Shown: positions 1-10,038 of the stretch, in pieces
How positions within the stretch are numbered: position 1 is the stretch's first letter
Layout: each line of letters opens with the position of its first letter
Assembly (NCBI GenBank): GCA_021846965.1
Contig: JAJZWA010000019.1
Coordinates: 24,769 to 58,382, forward strand
Length of the DNA: 33,614 nucleotides
DNA from: Pseudomonadota bacterium
GTDB taxonomy: Bacteria; Pseudomonadota; Gammaproteobacteria; Burkholderiales; Burkholderiaceae_C
Reading direction: 5' to 3'
The notes under the pieces: generated by a model
What the model was told of the DNA's origin: nothing
The model's input: only the letters and a program-made list of their open reading frames with translations
Databases searched by the model: none
Position numbers and translations under genes: made by a program

Positions 1-70
1 AAGCGCCGGAATCATTCCCGCTGATCCAGGGCCTTCCGAGCAGGGCTCTGGGCGCCTTCGCGCAGGGCCT

Positions 71-76
71 TACAAT
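71..76 (+). promoter_or_regulatory. Candidate -10 box upstream of ndk
   Basis: TACAAT lies about 40 bp before the ndk start in a locally AT-richer leader and is one mismatch from the sigma-70 consensus. I see no good -35 hexamer 16-18 bp upstream (the bases there are GC-rich), so the call rests on the -10 alone. The rest of positions 1-113 shows no supported gene. Confidence 0.4.
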
Positions 77-113
77 TTCCCCTTAATGTTTTGATTATCT
101 GGAGAGAAAACAT

Positions 114-533
114 ATGGAGCGCACGCTCTCGATCATCAAGCCCGATGCCGTGGCGAAGAATTGCATCGGCAAGATCCTGGACCGTTTCGAGACCGCCGGC
201 CTGAAGGTCGTGGCGGCCCGCATGATGCACCTGTCGCGCGCCGAGGCCGAAGGCTTCTACGCGGTGCACAAGGAGCGTCCCTTTTTCAAGGACCTGGTGG
301 ACTTCATGGTCTCCGGCCCCGTGCTGGTGCAAGTGCTGGAAGGTCCGGACGCCATCGCGCGCAATCGCGAGCTGATGGGCGCCACCGATCCGAAGAAGGC
401 CGCGCCCGGCACCATCCGCGCGGATTTCGCCGACAGCATCGACGCCAACGCGGTGCACGGCTCCGATAGCGCGGAGAATGCCGCCATCGAGATCGCGTTC
501 TTCTTCCCGTCGAACTGGATCTTCTCGCGCTGA
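114..533 (+). CDS. ndk: Nucleoside diphosphate kinase
   Basis: This cytosolic enzyme transfers the gamma phosphate from ATP to NDPs through a phosphohistidine intermediate and so balances NTP and dNTP pools. The 139-residue protein has the usual family length. It opens with [12 protein letters not shown] and contains the active-site block NAVHGSDS with the phosphorylated His at residue 115. The nucleotide-binding residues around K9-D11 and R84-R102 are in place. The ATG at 114 has a GGAGA Shine-Dalgarno about 8 bp upstream. It is the first gene of the conserved beta-proteobacterial ndk-rlmN-pilW-rodZ-ispG-hisS run, 23 bp ahead of rlmN and probably co-transcribed with it. Nothing unusual is seen. 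Confidence 0.98.
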   Translation: MERTLSIIKPDAVAKNCIGKILDRFETAGLKVVAARMMHLSRAEAEGFYAVHKERPFFKDLVDFMVSGPVLVQVLEGPDAIARNRELMGATDPKKAAPGTIRADFADSIDANAVHGSDSAENAAIEIAFFFPSNWIFSR

Positions 534-556
534 GATTCCCTCCCGCCCTTCCCGCG

Positions 557-1699
557 ATGAACCAAGGCGCCAACCTGCTGCAGTTCGACCAGGCCGGCCT
601 GGTGGATTGGCTCGGCCAGGCGGGGCACAAGGCCTTCCGTGCGCGCCAGGTGATGCACTGGGTGCACCAGCGCGGCGTGGCCGATTTCGAGGCCATGACC
701 GATCTGGCGCGCCCGCTGCGCGCCTGGCTCGAGCAGAACGCCTGCGTGCAGGCCTTGCCCGTGCTCAGCGAGCAGCGTTCGCGCGACGGCACCGTGAAGT
801 GGCTGTTCGACGTCGGGGCCGGAAACGCGGTGGAGTCGGTGTTCATCCCCGAGACCTCCCGCAACACCCTGTGCGTGTCCTCGCAGGCGGGCTGCGCGAT
901 GGCCTGCAGTTTCTGCTCCACCGGGGCGCAGGGCTTCGCGCGCAACCTGGAGACCTCGGAGATCCTGGCCCAGCTGTGGTGGGCCGAGTTCACCATGCGC
1001 CGCGAACTGGGTCTGCCGGAGGGCGAGCGCGCGATCTCCAACGTGGTCATGATGGGCATGGGCGAGCCCCTGCAGAACTACTCCGCGTTGATTCCCGCCC
1101 TGCGGGTGATGCTCGACGACGATGCCTATGGCCTGTCGCGGCGCCGGGTCACCGTGTCCACTTCCGGCGTGGTGCCCATGATCGACCGCCTGGCGGCCGA
1201 TTGCCCGGTGGCGCTGGCGGTTTCCCTGCACGCCCCGAACGATGCGCTGCGCGACCAGCTGGTTCCACTGAACCGCAAATACCCGCTGGCCGAGCTGCTG
1301 GCGGCCTGCGAGCGCTACCTGGCCCACGCGCCGCGTGACTTCATCACCTTCGAATATTGCATGCTCGACGGCGTCAACGACAGCCCCGAGCACGCGCGCC
1401 AGCTCATCGAGCTGATGCGCGGGCGCTTCCCCTGGAAGTGCAACCTGATCCCCTTCAATCCATTCCCGGGCTCCGGCCTGCGGCGTTCGTCGCCCCAGCG
1501 CGTGGCGGCTTTCGCTTCGCTGCTGATCGAAGCCGGGATCGTGGCCACGGTGCGCAAGACCCGTGGCGACGACATCGATGCCGCATGCGGACAGCTGGCC
1601 GGGGAGGTGCTCGACCGCACGACCCGGCGCGGTGCCCGCGTGGTGGCCATCGCGGCGTCCGACGCCGCGCCTGCAGCGAACCAGGGACGATCGGCATGA
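557..1699 (+). CDS. rlmN: Dual-specificity 23S rRNA/tRNA adenine-C2 methyltransferase RlmN
   Basis: RlmN is a radical SAM enzyme that methylates C2 of A2503 in 23S rRNA and A37 in some tRNAs, aiding translational accuracy. The 380-residue protein contains the radical SAM cluster motif CxxxCxxC as C113, C117 and C120 ([12 protein letters not shown]). It also has the SAM-binding [11 protein letters not shown] segment and a C-terminal Cys at about residue 344 (DIDAACGQ), which matches the methyl-carrying Cys of the family. The N-terminal helical domain ([18 protein letters not shown]) is typical. No clear Shine-Dalgarno precedes the ATG. Its TGA overlaps the pilW start as ATGA, indicating translational coupling. 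The C-terminal tail after about residue 365 is Ala-rich and variable. Confidence 0.98.
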   Translation: MNQGANLLQFDQAGLVDWLGQAGHKAFRARQVMHWVHQRGVADFEAMTDLARPLRAWLEQNACVQALPVLSEQRSRDGTVKWLFDVGAGNAVESVFIPETSRNTLCVSSQAGCAMACSFCSTGAQGFARNLETSEILAQLWWAEFTMRRELGLPEGERAISNVVMMGMGEPLQNYSALIPALRVMLDDDAYGLSRRRVTVSTSGVVPMIDRLAADCPVALAVSLHAPNDALRDQLVPLNRKYPLAELLAACERYLAHAPRDFITFEYCMLDGVNDSPEHARQLIELMRGRFPWKCNLIPFNPFPGSGLRRSSPQRVAAFASLLIEAGIVATVRKTRGDDIDAACGQLAGEVLDRTTRRGARVVAIAASDAAPAANQGRSA

Positions 1700-2556
1700 A
1701 TGCACCCGTGACTCGATTTCGCGCCGCGAGCCTGCGCAAGGCCCGCGCGGCGGCAGCGTTGTCGCTAGGCCTCGCGCTGGGCCTGCTGGGCGGCTGTGCC
1801 GCGCCGGGCAGCGCCAGCGGCAGCGGCAACTACGCCGGCTCCACGCCGGGCGCCAAGGCCACCCAGGCGGACAAGAGCGCGCGCATCCGCCTGGAACTGG
1901 CGGAGGGCTACTACCAGCGCGGGCAGCCCGACGTTGCGCTGGGCGAGGTCACGCAGGCCCTGCAGGAGGATCCGGGCTATGTGCCGGCCTACACCATGCA
2001 GGCGCTGATCCACATGAGCCTGGGCCAGAACGACCAGGCCGAGACCAGCTTTCGCAAGGCCCTGTCGCTGGCGCCGGACAACCCCGACACCCTGCACAAC
2101 TACGGCTGGTTCCTGTGCTCGGTCAAGCGCTATCCGGAGTCCTTCAAGATGTTCCGCAAGGCGCTGGCGGTGCCCGGGTACCGCAATGAGCAGCGCACCG
2201 ACCTGGCCTACGGCGTGTGCCAGTACCGGGCCGGAGATCTCCCCGGCGCCGAGAAGACCCTGCGCGAGGGCTTCGCGCTGAACCCGGCCAATCCGGCGCT
2301 GGCCACCAATCTGGCCATGGTGCAGTACCTGCGTCACGAGTATTCCAAGGCCATGTTCTACATCGGCCGGGTCAACTCGGGCAGCGGCGCCACCGCGCAG
2401 ACCCTGTGGCTGGGCGTGCTGATCGCGCGCAAATCCGGCGACATGGTCAGCGCCAACCGGTGGTCGCAGCAATTGGTGCAGAAGTTCCCCGACTCCGCCG
2501 AGGCCATCGCGGCCCAGCAGGGTCACTATGACGACTCCGCCCTGCTACCTCACTGA
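1696..2556 (+). CDS. pilW: Type IV pilus biogenesis TPR lipoprotein PilW/PilF
   Basis: This predicted outer-membrane pilotin-type lipoprotein of 286 residues has a signal peptide ending in the lipobox LLGGC, with the lipidated Cys at residue 34. A Ser/Gly-rich spacer follows, then TPR repeats from about residue 60 ([20 protein letters not shown], then [19 protein letters not shown], then [18 protein letters not shown]). In the PilW/PilF family such proteins help the PilQ secretin assemble or localise. The start was set at the ATG overlapping the rlmN stop; the frame stays open upstream, but that part lies inside rlmN and has no lipoprotein signal. The family, lipobox and position between rlmN and rodZ agree. 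The direct role in pili is inferred from homologues; no other pilus genes are in the window. Confidence 0.92.
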   Translation: MNAPVTRFRAASLRKARAAAALSLGLALGLLGGCAAPGSASGSGNYAGSTPGAKATQADKSARIRLELAEGYYQRGQPDVALGEVTQALQEDPGYVPAYTMQALIHMSLGQNDQAETSFRKALSLAPDNPDTLHNYGWFLCSVKRYPESFKMFRKALAVPGYRNEQRTDLAYGVCQYRAGDLPGAEKTLREGFALNPANPALATNLAMVQYLRHEYSKAMFYIGRVNSGSGATAQTLWLGVLIARKSGDMVSANRWSQQLVQKFPDSAEAIAAQQGHYDDSALLPH

Positions 2557-3598
2557 GTTCGCCGTGTCGAACCCGCCCACGAGGAATCCGCAGCCTGGCG
2601 TCGGCGAAGCCGGCGACGAGAGCGAGCTGGCCGGCCGCCGTCAGGCGGGCGCCTTGCTGCGCGCCGCGCGCGAGGCCGCCGGTCGCAGCCTGACCGAGCT
2701 GGCCTCGCAGCTGAAGGTGTCGGCCGACAAGATCTCCGCGCTGGAGTCCGGCGATTGGAGCCGCCTGCACGATCCTGCCCATGCGCGAGGGCTGCTGCGC
2801 GCCGCGGCCAAGGCGGTGCGGGCCGATGCCGACGCCGTGCTGCGCCCGCTGCCTCCCGCCTTCGTGCGCGGCACCCCCATCGTGCCCGCGCCGGGCGTCA
2901 CCATGGGCCCGGTGCGCCCCGCGGAGCCGGTGGGCACGCATGGTTCGAGCCGCCGTCTGGTGTGGCTGGGCGTGCTGGTCGTGGTGGTGGCGCTGGGCCT
3001 GCTGTTCCTGCCACGCGCGGATCGCCTGGGCCATGTGGCGCAGCAATTGCGCGCCCTGCTGTCGCATCGCGCCGGCACGGCGCCGACTGCGGCGTCGAGC
3101 GTCATGACCGCCCCGGCGGTTCCGAACTCCCCGGCAGCCTCGTCCGCGTCCTCCGCGGCCGCTGCCGCGAAGCCTCTGGGCTCCGGGCTGTCGAGTCCTC
3201 CGGACTCGCCGGCCTCGTCGAGTCCCGCCACGCATGCGCCGGCCAGCTCGCCGGCAGCGGGCGTGGCGCCACCGTCCCGCGCGCACCGGGCGGCCGCCGC
3301 CTCCGCTCCCGCGGCTTCCGCGTCGGTCCCTGCCGGGCCGCCGGGACCACTGCTCTCGCTGAGTGCCAGCGGGCAAAGCTGGGTGCGCGTACGCTCGCAG
3401 TCGGGACGGGTGCTGTTCACGGGATTGCTGGCGGCCGGGGCCTCGCGCGAGGTGTCCACGCTGGCGGCGGACTTTCCCCTGCACCTGACCGTGGGCAACG
3501 CCGCGCAGACCCGCGTCAGCCTCGGCGGCAATCCGGTGGCGCTGCCCGCCGGGGGTGACAACGTCGCGCGCCTGGTGCTGAAGGGCGCGACACCGTGA
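2528..3598 (+). CDS. rodZ: RodZ-like helix-turn-helix membrane protein (DUF4115)
   Basis: RodZ links the MreB cytoskeleton to the cell-wall elongation machinery. This 356-residue protein has an N-terminal Xre-type HTH (about residues 38-105, including [20 protein letters not shown]). One transmembrane helix follows at about 143-163 ([18 protein letters not shown]), then a long Ala/Ser/Pro-rich periplasmic linker at about 175-270. The C-terminal DUF4115 beta domain ([18 protein letters not shown] to the end) closes it. The ATG at 2528 overlaps pilW by 29 bp. A GTG at 2564, just after the pilW stop, is an equally credible start giving 344 residues, and neither has a strong Shine-Dalgarno. The linker is low complexity and the HTH is expected to bind MreB rather than DNA. 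It sits in the usual place between pilW and ispG. Confidence 0.9.
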   Translation: MTTPPCYLTEFAVSNPPTRNPQPGVGEAGDESELAGRRQAGALLRAAREAAGRSLTELASQLKVSADKISALESGDWSRLHDPAHARGLLRAAAKAVRADADAVLRPLPPAFVRGTPIVPAPGVTMGPVRPAEPVGTHGSSRRLVWLGVLVVVVALGLLFLPRADRLGHVAQQLRALLSHRAGTAPTAASSVMTAPAVPNSPAASSASSAAAAAKPLGSGLSSPPDSPASSSPATHAPASSPAAGVAPPSRAHRAAAASAPAASASVPAGPPGPLLSLSASGQSWVRVRSQSGRVLFTGLLAAGASREVSTLAADFPLHLTVGNAAQTRVSLGGNPVALPAGGDNVARLVLKGATP

Positions 3599-3608
3599 AG
3601 GTTCGGGA

Positions 3609-4901
3609 ATGAACGACATGCTGGGCGTCGCCGCGGGCGACGCGGACATCGACGACGCCGTGCCGCGGCGCCACAGGACCCGCCAGGCCGTCGTCGCCTG
3701 GGGTTCCCACCGCCTCACCGTGGGCGGGGACGCGCCGGTGCGGGTGCAGTCGATGACCAACACCGATACCGCCGACGTGGTGGGCACGGCCATCCAGGTC
3801 AAGGAACTGGCGCAGGCAGGCTCCGAGCTCGTGCGCCTGACCGTGAATACCGACGAAGCCGCCGCCGCTGTGCCGCGTATCCGCGAGCAGCTCGACCGCA
3901 TGGGGGTCGAGGTGCCCCTGGTGGGCGACTTCCACTACAACGGGCACCTGCTGCTCACGCGCCATCCCGATTGCGCGCAGGCCCTGTCCAAGTACCGCAT
4001 CAACCCCGGCAACGTGGGCAAGGGCGACAAGAAGGACCGGCAGTTCGCGCAGATGATCGAGGTCGCCGCGCGTTGGGATCGTCCGGTGCGCATCGGCGTG
4101 AACTGGGGCAGCCTGGACCAGGAGTTGCTGGCCTCCCTGATGGACGCGAACGCCGCGCTCGCGCGCCCCCGCGATGCGCGACAGGTCATGTATGAAGCCC
4201 TGATCCGCTCGGCGCTGGAGTCGGCGCAACGAGCCGAGGAACTGGGCCTGCCCGGGCACCAGATCCTGCTCTCCTGCAAGGTTTCCGCGGTGCGCGACCT
4301 GGTGGCCGTGTACCGCGAGCTGGCGCGGCGTTGCGACTATGCGCTGCACCTGGGCCTGACCGAGGCCGGCATGGGCACGCGCGGCACCGTGGCCTCCGCC
4401 GCGGCACTGTCCATCCTGCTGCAGGAGGGGATCGGCGACACCATCCGCGTATCCCTCACCCCGCAGCCGGGCGAGGCGCGTACCCAGGAAGTCGTGGTCG
4501 CGCTGGAAATCCTGCAGGCCCTGGGACTGCGCACCTTCACCCCCAGCGTCACCGCCTGTCCGGGCTGCGGGCGCACGACCAGCAGCGTGTTCCAGGAACT
4601 GGCGCGCGACATCGATGCGCATCTGCGCGAGCGCATGCCGCGCTGGCGTCGTGAATTCCCCGGTGTGGAGACCCTGCGCGTGGCGGTGATGGGCTGCATC
4701 GTCAACGGTCCCGGCGAGAGCCGCCATGCCGACATCGGCATCAGCCTGCCGGGCACCGGAGAGCAGCCCGCAGCCCCGGTGTACGTCGATGGCGAGAAGC
4801 GCCACACGCTGCGCGGCGAGGACATCGCCGTGCAGTTCATCACCCTGGTCGACGAGTACATACGCCGGCGCTGGGGCCAGCGCGTCGAGGCGCAGCCCTG
4901 A
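3609..4901 (+). CDS. ispG: 4-hydroxy-3-methylbut-2-en-1-yl diphosphate synthase (IspG/GcpE)
   Basis: IspG is the penultimate enzyme of the MEP isoprenoid pathway, a [4Fe-4S] reductase converting MEcPP to HMBPP. The N-terminal TIM-barrel half shows [16 protein letters not shown] and [10 protein letters not shown]. The C-terminal ferredoxin-like half carries the cluster ligands C317 and C320 (CPGCGRTT) and C363 in [10 protein letters not shown], whose Glu is also conserved. At 430 residues it is longer than the roughly 370-residue E. coli enzyme; the extra central segment is usual for beta-proteobacterial forms. The start codon lies 10 bp after the rodZ stop with AAGG just upstream, consistent with one operon. 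Nothing is missing from the catalytic set. Confidence 0.97.
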   Translation: MNDMLGVAAGDADIDDAVPRRHRTRQAVVAWGSHRLTVGGDAPVRVQSMTNTDTADVVGTAIQVKELAQAGSELVRLTVNTDEAAAAVPRIREQLDRMGVEVPLVGDFHYNGHLLLTRHPDCAQALSKYRINPGNVGKGDKKDRQFAQMIEVAARWDRPVRIGVNWGSLDQELLASLMDANAALARPRDARQVMYEALIRSALESAQRAEELGLPGHQILLSCKVSAVRDLVAVYRELARRCDYALHLGLTEAGMGTRGTVASAAALSILLQEGIGDTIRVSLTPQPGEARTQEVVVALEILQALGLRTFTPSVTACPGCGRTTSSVFQELARDIDAHLRERMPRWRREFPGVETLRVAVMGCIVNGPGESRHADIGISLPGTGEQPAAPVYVDGEKRHTLRGEDIAVQFITLVDEYIRRRWGQRVEAQP

Positions 4902-4960
4902 CGCTTGCGTCCCGACGGTAGGCGCCTGGCTGTCCGGCCGGGCGCGCGCGCCGCGTTCCC

Positions 4961-4982
4961 GATCCGCATCCGATCCGCATCC
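4961..4982 (+). repeat. Two tandem 11-bp repeats in the hisS leader
   Basis: GATCCGCATCC occurs twice back to back (4961-4971 and 4972-4982), followed by a partial third unit, in the 92 bp between ispG and hisS. It ends about 11 bp before the hisS ATG and occupies the place where a ribosome binding site would be expected. The rest of the gap is GC-rich with no clear promoter. Confidence 0.6.
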
Positions 4983-4993
4983 CGATCTCCCAC

Positions 4994-6271
4994 ATGACTT
5001 CCAAGCTCAGCGCCGTCAAGGGCATGAACGACATCCTTCCGCCGGAATCGGCGCGCTGGGAGTGGTTCGAGTCGCAGATCCGCGAACTCATGCGCGTCTA
5101 TGGCTATCGCAACGTGCGCACGCCCATTGTCGAGCCCACGCCCTTGTTCGTGCGCGGCATCGGCGAGGTCACGGACATCGTCGAGAAGGAGATGTACAGC
5201 TTCACCGACTCGCTCAACGGCGAGCCGCTGACCCTGCGCCCCGAGAACACGGCCGCCATCGTGCGGGCCACGGTCGAGCACAACCTTCTGTACGACGGGG
5301 GCAAGCGCCTGTGGTACACCGGGCCCATGTTCCGTCACGAGCGCCCACAACGCGGACGCTACCGCCAGTTCCACCAGGTCGGGGCGGAGGCCCTGGGCTT
5401 CGCCGGTCCCGACGTGGACGCCGAGCTGATTCTCATGGCCCGGCGCCTGTGGACCATGCTCGGGCTGCGGGGCTTGCGCCTGGAGATCAACTGCCTGGGA
5501 CAGTCGGCCGAGCGTGCGAGCCATCGCGCGAAGCTCATCGCCTATTTCGAGGCGCACGCGGAGCAGCTCGACGAGGACGCGCGCCGGCGCCTGCACAGCA
5601 ACCCTCTGCGCATCCTGGATACGAAGAATCCGGCGATGCAGGAACTGGTGCAGGGCGCGCCGCGCCTGCTGGACGAGCTCGGGGAGGAATCCCGCGCCCA
5701 TTTCGAGGGGCTGCAGCAGCTGCTGCAGGCGGCAGGCCAGGAATTCACCGTCAACCCGCGCCTGGTGCGCGGCCTGGACTACTACAACCTCAGTGTGTTC
5801 GAGTGGGTCAGCGACCAGCTGGGAGCGCAGGGCACGGTGTGTGCCGGGGGGCGCTACGACGGGCTGATCGAGCAGATCGGCGGCAAGCCGGCGCCAGCCT
5901 GCGGCTGGGCCCTCGGCATCGAGCGCGTGCTCGATCTGCTGGCGCAGGCCGAGCGCCAGCCGCAGGCCGCGGTGCCCGACGCCTACGTGGTGCTGGCGCA
6001 TGCGCCGGCGCTGCCGCGCGCGCTGCAGGTGGCCGAGGAACTGCGCGCGGCCGGCCTCGCGGTGCTCATGCACGCCGGAGGCGGCAGCATGAAGTCCCAG
6101 ATGAAAAAGGCCGATGCGAGCGGTGCGCGCCACGCCTTGATTTTCGGGGAGAACGAGTGGCTGGCCGGCGAGGTCGGCGTCAAGTCCCTGCGCGCCGGAG
6201 GGGAGCAGCAGCAACGCAGCGTTCCTCTGCAGCCGGCCTCGCTGCTGATCGACTGCCTGAGCGGTGCCTGA
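4994..6271 (+). CDS. hisS: Histidyl-tRNA synthetase
   Basis: This class II aminoacyl-tRNA synthetase charges tRNA-His. The 425-residue protein starts with the family pattern [15 protein letters not shown]. Motif 2 is [16 protein letters not shown], the HisA motif lies around [12 protein letters not shown], and motif 3 is [10 protein letters not shown]. The C-terminal anticodon-binding domain follows from about residue 330 ([22 protein letters not shown]). The ATG at 4994 gives the correct N-terminal length against the family, but no Shine-Dalgarno is visible; short tandem repeats sit there instead. It is a true synthetase because it keeps the anticodon domain that the HisZ paralogue at 13738-14910 lacks. 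Confidence 0.97.
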   Translation: MTSKLSAVKGMNDILPPESARWEWFESQIRELMRVYGYRNVRTPIVEPTPLFVRGIGEVTDIVEKEMYSFTDSLNGEPLTLRPENTAAIVRATVEHNLLYDGGKRLWYTGPMFRHERPQRGRYRQFHQVGAEALGFAGPDVDAELILMARRLWTMLGLRGLRLEINCLGQSAERASHRAKLIAYFEAHAEQLDEDARRRLHSNPLRILDTKNPAMQELVQGAPRLLDELGEESRAHFEGLQQLLQAAGQEFTVNPRLVRGLDYYNLSVFEWVSDQLGAQGTVCAGGRYDGLIEQIGGKPAPACGWALGIERVLDLLAQAERQPQAAVPDAYVVLAHAPALPRALQVAEELRAAGLAVLMHAGGGSMKSQMKKADASGARHALIFGENEWLAGEVGVKSLRAGGEQQQRSVPLQPASLLIDCLSGA

Positions 6272-6298
6272 CAGGCCGCCAAGGCCGCAAGCGCCAAC

Positions 6299-6304
6299 TA
6301 GAAT
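6299..6304 (+). promoter_or_regulatory. Candidate -10 box upstream of yfgM
   Basis: TAGAAT lies 27 bp before the yfgM start in the short hisS-yfgM gap. The same hexamer precedes hisZ in this window. No convincing -35 sequence is seen 16-18 bp upstream, so this may be only a weak internal promoter for yfgM-bamB-der. Confidence 0.35.
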
Positions 6305-6331
6305 GCCCCTTCGCCAACCCGTGCCGAGTCC

Positions 6332-6967
6332 ATGAGCTACAACCTCGAAGAACAGGATCAGATCGAACAGCTGCGAGCCTTCTGGCAGCAGTGGGGTACC
6401 GCCATCTCGGGGCTGCTGCTGGTCGCGGCGCTGGCCTGGGCCGGTTGGAGCGGTTGGCATTGGTGGAACAACCGGCGCGCGGCGCAGGCCTCGAGCCTGT
6501 ACACGCAGCTCACCCAGCGCATCGCTGCCAGCGACCTGAACGACGCCGCGCCGATCTTCGGCAAGCTGCGCCAGGACTATGGCTCCACGGTGTACGCGCA
6601 AATGGGCGCGCTGTCGCTGGCCCGCGCCTATGACCAGAGCGGCAGGCAGGCGCAGGCTCTGCCGGTGCTGGAATGGGCCGGCAGCCATGGGCCGGTGGCC
6701 GCGCAACGCGCGGCGGCCCTGCTGAACCTGGCGGCTCTGCAGATCGACGCGCGCCAGTACGAGGCGGCGCTGCATACGCTGCAGACGCCGCCGGCCCCGG
6801 CCTTCGACGCCTTGTTCCTGACCCGGCGTGGCGATGTCTACGCGGTGCAGGGTGAACGCGCGCAGGCGCGCAAGGCCTACGAGCAGGCGCTGTCCGAGCT
6901 GCCGCCCGACGCGGCGCTGCGCCAGCTGCTGCAGATCAAGATCGAGAGCGTCGGGGGAGCCCAATGA
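6332..6967 (+). CDS. yfgM: YfgM-family tetratricopeptide membrane protein (SecYEG ancillary subunit)
   Basis: This 211-residue inner-membrane protein has a short cytosolic N-terminus (MSYNLEEQDQIEQLRAFWQQ), one transmembrane helix at about residues 24-44, and a periplasmic TPR-like domain. The N-terminal EEQ...LR.FW..WG pattern is characteristic of the YfgM/TPR_21 family. In E. coli YfgM associates with PpiD at the SecYEG translocon and helps hand over periplasmic and outer-membrane proteins. Its stop codon overlaps the bamB start as ATGA, so the two are translationally coupled, which fits a shared envelope-biogenesis role. Its position between hisS and bamB is conserved in beta- and gamma-proteobacteria. 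The chaperone role is from family knowledge. Confidence 0.92.
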   Translation: MSYNLEEQDQIEQLRAFWQQWGTAISGLLLVAALAWAGWSGWHWWNNRRAAQASSLYTQLTQRIAASDLNDAAPIFGKLRQDYGSTVYAQMGALSLARAYDQSGRQAQALPVLEWAGSHGPVAAQRAAALLNLAALQIDARQYEAALHTLQTPPAPAFDALFLTRRGDVYAVQGERAQARKAYEQALSELPPDAALRQLLQIKIESVGGAQ

Positions 6968-8118
6968 TGCGCGGACCGTGGATGACGCGCCTCGCGCGCG
7001 TGCTGGGTGCGGGACTGGCCCTGGGACTGGCGGGTCTGCTGGGGGCCTGCTCGTCGACACCCAAGCAGCCGGACCCGACTCCGCTGGGGCCGGTACCTCC
7101 GATCCTGCATGTGGATACGGTCTGGCACGACAGCATCGGGCCCGTGCCGTCGACCTTTCACGCCGCGGTGGCCGGCGGGCGCGTGGTGGTGGCCTCGTCC
7201 AATGGCGACGTGCTGTGCCTCAGCGCCTCGGGTGGGCGCGAGTTGTGGCGCAGCCATGTCGCCGGGGGCCTCAGCGCCGGCGTGGGCAGCGACGGCAGTT
7301 TCACCGCCGTGGTGAACACCCGCAACCAGGTCGTCTCGCTGGGCCCGCAGGGCCAGATCCTCTGGCGCTACCAATTGCCCAGCAGCGTGATCACGGCGCC
7401 TGCCGTGTTCGGGGGCATCATCGTCGTGCAGGCAGCCGACCAGCGCCTGTGGGCTTTCGACGCCGCCACGGGCGCCAAGCGCTGGGACGATGAGTTCAGC
7501 GCGCCCGCGCTGCTGTTGCAACGGGGTTCGGGCATCGCCCTGGCCGACGGCGACATCGTGTTCGGCGACGCCCGCGGGCGCCTGCGTGCCGTGCGTCTGG
7601 CCGACGGCACCTCGCTGTGGGATGCGCAGATCGGCCGCCCGCATGGCGTCACCGAGGTCGAGCGCCTGGTCAGCATCACCGGCACCCCCTCGCTGGCGCA
7701 GGGCCTGGCCTGCTCGAGGGCCTACCAGTCCGACCTGGGGTGCGTGGACATGACCAGCGGGCATCTGCTGTGGTCGGCGCGCGCCGACGGCTACAGCTCG
7801 GTGAGCCAGAACGGCAGCGAGCTGGTGGCCACGCAGGCGGACGGGGTGGTGCAGGCCTATTCGGCGACCGATGGCAAGGCCCTGTGGCACAACGACCAGC
7901 TCAAGTACCGCAAGCTGGGCGCACCGCTGCTGCTGGGACACACGGTGGCGGTGGGGGACCTGCAGGGCTACGTGTCCTTCCTCTCTGCCAAGGACGGCCA
8001 GATCATCGGCCGAGCTTCCACCGATGGTTCGGCCATCGACTCGCCGATGATCCTGGCCGGCGACACGCTGGTCGTGGTGACCAGCAAGGGTGGCATCTAC
8101 GGTTTCCTGCCGCGCTGA
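6964..8118 (+). CDS. bamB: Outer membrane assembly lipoprotein BamB
   Basis: BamB is the beta-propeller lipoprotein of the BAM complex that inserts beta-barrel proteins into the outer membrane. The signal peptide ends in lipobox LLGAC with the lipidated Cys at residue 29. The remaining residues form PQQ-like propeller blades, seen as repeats of the kind [38 protein letters not shown] and [18 protein letters not shown]. The 384-residue length suits eight blades. A GGGGGA Shine-Dalgarno within the end of yfgM precedes the start; a second in-frame ATG at 6967 immediately follows and would change only one residue. It is coupled to yfgM and followed by der after 35 bp, as in most proteobacteria. 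Confidence 0.96.
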   Translation: MMRGPWMTRLARVLGAGLALGLAGLLGACSSTPKQPDPTPLGPVPPILHVDTVWHDSIGPVPSTFHAAVAGGRVVVASSNGDVLCLSASGGRELWRSHVAGGLSAGVGSDGSFTAVVNTRNQVVSLGPQGQILWRYQLPSSVITAPAVFGGIIVVQAADQRLWAFDAATGAKRWDDEFSAPALLLQRGSGIALADGDIVFGDARGRLRAVRLADGTSLWDAQIGRPHGVTEVERLVSITGTPSLAQGLACSRAYQSDLGCVDMTSGHLLWSARADGYSSVSQNGSELVATQADGVVQAYSATDGKALWHNDQLKYRKLGAPLLLGHTVAVGDLQGYVSFLSAKDGQIIGRASTDGSAIDSPMILAGDTLVVVTSKGGIYGFLPR

Positions 8119-8153
8119 GGCGCGCCCCGAAGCCGATCGTCGGACATGACTTG

Positions 8154-9593
8154 ATGGTTCCCGTGCTCGCCCTGGTCGGCCGCCCCAACGTGGGCAAGTC
8201 GACCCTGTTCAATCGCATCACGCGTTCGCGCGACGCCATCGTCGCCGACATTCCGGGCCTGACCCGCGACCGCCACTACGGCCGCGCGAAATGGCGTGAC
8301 CAGGCGCTGCTGGTGGTCGACACCGGGGGTTTCGAGCCGGTGGTCGACACCGGCATCGTGGCCGAGATGGCGCGCCAGACCCGGCAGGCCATCGCCGAGG
8401 CCGACGTGGTGGTGTTCCTGGTGGATGCGCGCACCGGCCTGGCGCCCCAGGACCAGCACATCGCCGCATACCTGCGCAAGACCGGCAAGCCCGTGCTGCT
8501 GGCGGTCAACAAGTCGGAGGGCCTGAGCCCGGCGGCCATGGCCGAGTTCCATGAGCTCGGACTGGGCCAGCCCCTGCCGGTCAGTGCCGCCCACGGACAG
8601 GGCGTGGCCCCGCTGCTCGACGCCGCCTGCGCGCTGTGCCTGCGCGAAGCCGAGCCGCAGGAACAGGCCGAGCCGCAGGACCAGCTCGAAGCGCAGGAGC
8701 CCGCGCAGCAGCCGGCTCCCGCCCCGGGGGAAGCGGCGGGCGCCGTGCCGGCCGCGCCGCCCGCTGCGGCGCAGCTGCCGCCGCGCACCATCAAGCTGGC
8801 CATCATCGGCCGCCCCAACGTGGGCAAGTCCACCCTGATCAATGCCCTGGTCGGCGAGGAGCGCGTCATCGCCTTCGATCAGCCGGGCACCACGCGCGAC
8901 GCCATCGAGGTGCCCTTCGAGCGCGACGGCGTGGCCTACACCCTGATCGACACCGCCGGCCTGCGGCGCCGCGGCAAGGTGTTCGAGACCATCGAGAAGT
9001 TCTCGGTGGTCAAGACCCTGCAGGCCATCGAGTCGTGCAATGTGGTGGTGCTGCTGCTCGACGCCAGCGAGCCGGTGTCCGACCAGGACGCGCACATCGC
9101 CGGTTTCGCGGTGGAGGCGGGCAGGGCGCTGGTGGTCGCGGCCAACAAGTGGGACAAGACCGACGCCTACCAGCGCCAGCGCTTTGCCGCCAGCATGGCC
9201 GAGCGCCTGCCCTTCCTGGGTTTCGCGCACCGGCACGAGATTTCCGCCATCTCGCGCAAGGGCCTGCGTCCGCTGCTGCGCTCGGTGGTGGAGGCGCACC
9301 GCGCCGCATTCGCCAAGCTGTCCACCCCGCGCCTGACCCGCGAACTGCAGGAGGCCGTAGCCTTCCAGCAGCCGCCGCGTGCCGGCACCGTGCGTCCGAA
9401 GCTGCGTTATGCCCACCAGGGCGGGCAGAATCCGCCGGTGATCGTCATCCACGGCAATTCCCTGGACAAGGTTCCGAACAGCTATACCCGCTATCTGGAG
9501 TCGCGATTCGCGCGCGTATTCAAGCTCGGCGGCACGCCGCTGCGCATCGAATACCGCACATCGCGCAATCCCTTCCAGAGCACACGGGATTGA
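8154..9593 (+). CDS. der: Ribosome biogenesis GTPase Der (EngA)
   Basis: Der is an essential tandem-GTPase that acts in 50S subunit maturation. The 479-residue protein has a first G domain (GRPNVGKST at 9-17, DTGG at 56-59, NKSE at 119-122). The second G domain has GRPNVGKST at 219-227, DTAG at 266-269 and NKWD at 331-334. A C-terminal KH-like domain spans about 385-479 ([24 protein letters not shown]). The two G domains are joined by a long Glu/Gln/Pro/Ala-rich linker at about 165-211. The start was placed at the ATG giving [12 protein letters not shown], as in homologues; the frame remains open further upstream but overlaps bamB. An alternative TTG lies one codon earlier. Confidence 0.97.
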   Translation: MVPVLALVGRPNVGKSTLFNRITRSRDAIVADIPGLTRDRHYGRAKWRDQALLVVDTGGFEPVVDTGIVAEMARQTRQAIAEADVVVFLVDARTGLAPQDQHIAAYLRKTGKPVLLAVNKSEGLSPAAMAEFHELGLGQPLPVSAAHGQGVAPLLDAACALCLREAEPQEQAEPQDQLEAQEPAQQPAPAPGEAAGAVPAAPPAAAQLPPRTIKLAIIGRPNVGKSTLINALVGEERVIAFDQPGTTRDAIEVPFERDGVAYTLIDTAGLRRRGKVFETIEKFSVVKTLQAIESCNVVVLLLDASEPVSDQDAHIAGFAVEAGRALVVAANKWDKTDAYQRQRFAASMAERLPFLGFAHRHEISAISRKGLRPLLRSVVEAHRAAFAKLSTPRLTRELQEAVAFQQPPRAGTVRPKLRYAHQGGQNPPVIVIHGNSLDKVPNSYTRYLESRFARVFKLGGTPLRIEYRTSRNPFQSTRD

Positions 9594-9676
9594 GGTCGCC
9601 CCGGAGGGGCAGGGCGATACCCGCAAGGCCAGCCGGGACGTATCGAACAGTGCCTGGACGGGACAGGGCTTTGTGC

Positions 9677-9682
9677 TATGTT
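9677..9682 (+). promoter_or_regulatory. Candidate extended -10 promoter for hfq
   Basis: TATGTT preceded by TGC forms an extended -10 element 46 bp ahead of the hfq ATG, at the end of the 135-bp der-hfq gap. The -35 region about 17 bp upstream (CTGGAC) is poor, as is common for extended -10 promoters. The first half of the gap holds a GCCCC/GGGGC hairpin just after the der stop that lacks a U-tract. Confidence 0.4.
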
Positions 9683-9728
9683 CGTCCGGGTGGAAGCAGT
9701 TTCCATAAAAACACAACCGGAGTTTTCC

Positions 9729-9974
9729 ATGAGCAATAAAGGGCAGTTGTTACAAGACCCCTTCCTGAATCTGCTGCGCAAGGAGCATGTTCAGGTTTCC
9801 ATTTACCTGGTCAATGGCATCAAGTTGCAAGGCCATATCGAATCTTTTGACCAATACGTGGTCCTGTTGCGCAACACCGTGACCCAGATGGTGTACAAGC
9901 ACGCCATTTCCACCGTCGTTCCTTCCCGTCCCGTGAGCTTCCACGTCGGTGCAAGCGAGTCCGAAGCTTCCTGA
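9729..9974 (+). CDS. hfq: RNA chaperone Hfq
   Basis: Hfq is a hexameric Sm-like protein that pairs small RNAs with mRNAs. The 81-residue protein carries the Sm1 motif ([33 protein letters not shown]) and the Sm2 motif ending [12 protein letters not shown], including the conserved YKHA. Conserved N-terminal residues [10 protein letters not shown] form part of the proximal RNA-binding face. The ATG at 9729 has a GGAG Shine-Dalgarno 7 bp upstream and gives the canonical [12 protein letters not shown] start; an upstream in-frame ATG at 9678 lies in the promoter region and is not used. Codon use is less GC-biased than in its neighbours, as often seen for a highly expressed gene. It is followed directly by hflX. 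Confidence 0.98.
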   Translation: MSNKGQLLQDPFLNLLRKEHVQVSIYLVNGIKLQGHIESFDQYVVLLRNTVTQMVYKHAISTVVPSRPVSFHVGASESEAS

Positions 9975-10038
9975 AGCAGCGCTCCCGCGGCCGGGCAGTG
10001 CCCGGCCCCCCGTCTCCGGGGCGCCAGGAAGCACGGTG

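Noticed and set aside
4337-7060. Very long open frame (907 codons) on the minus strand opposite ispG, hisS and yfgM
   Set aside because: It is antisense to three clearly recognisable genes. Its product is Arg/Gln/His/Ala-rich with no domain pattern, as expected from GC-rich codon bias on the opposite strand.
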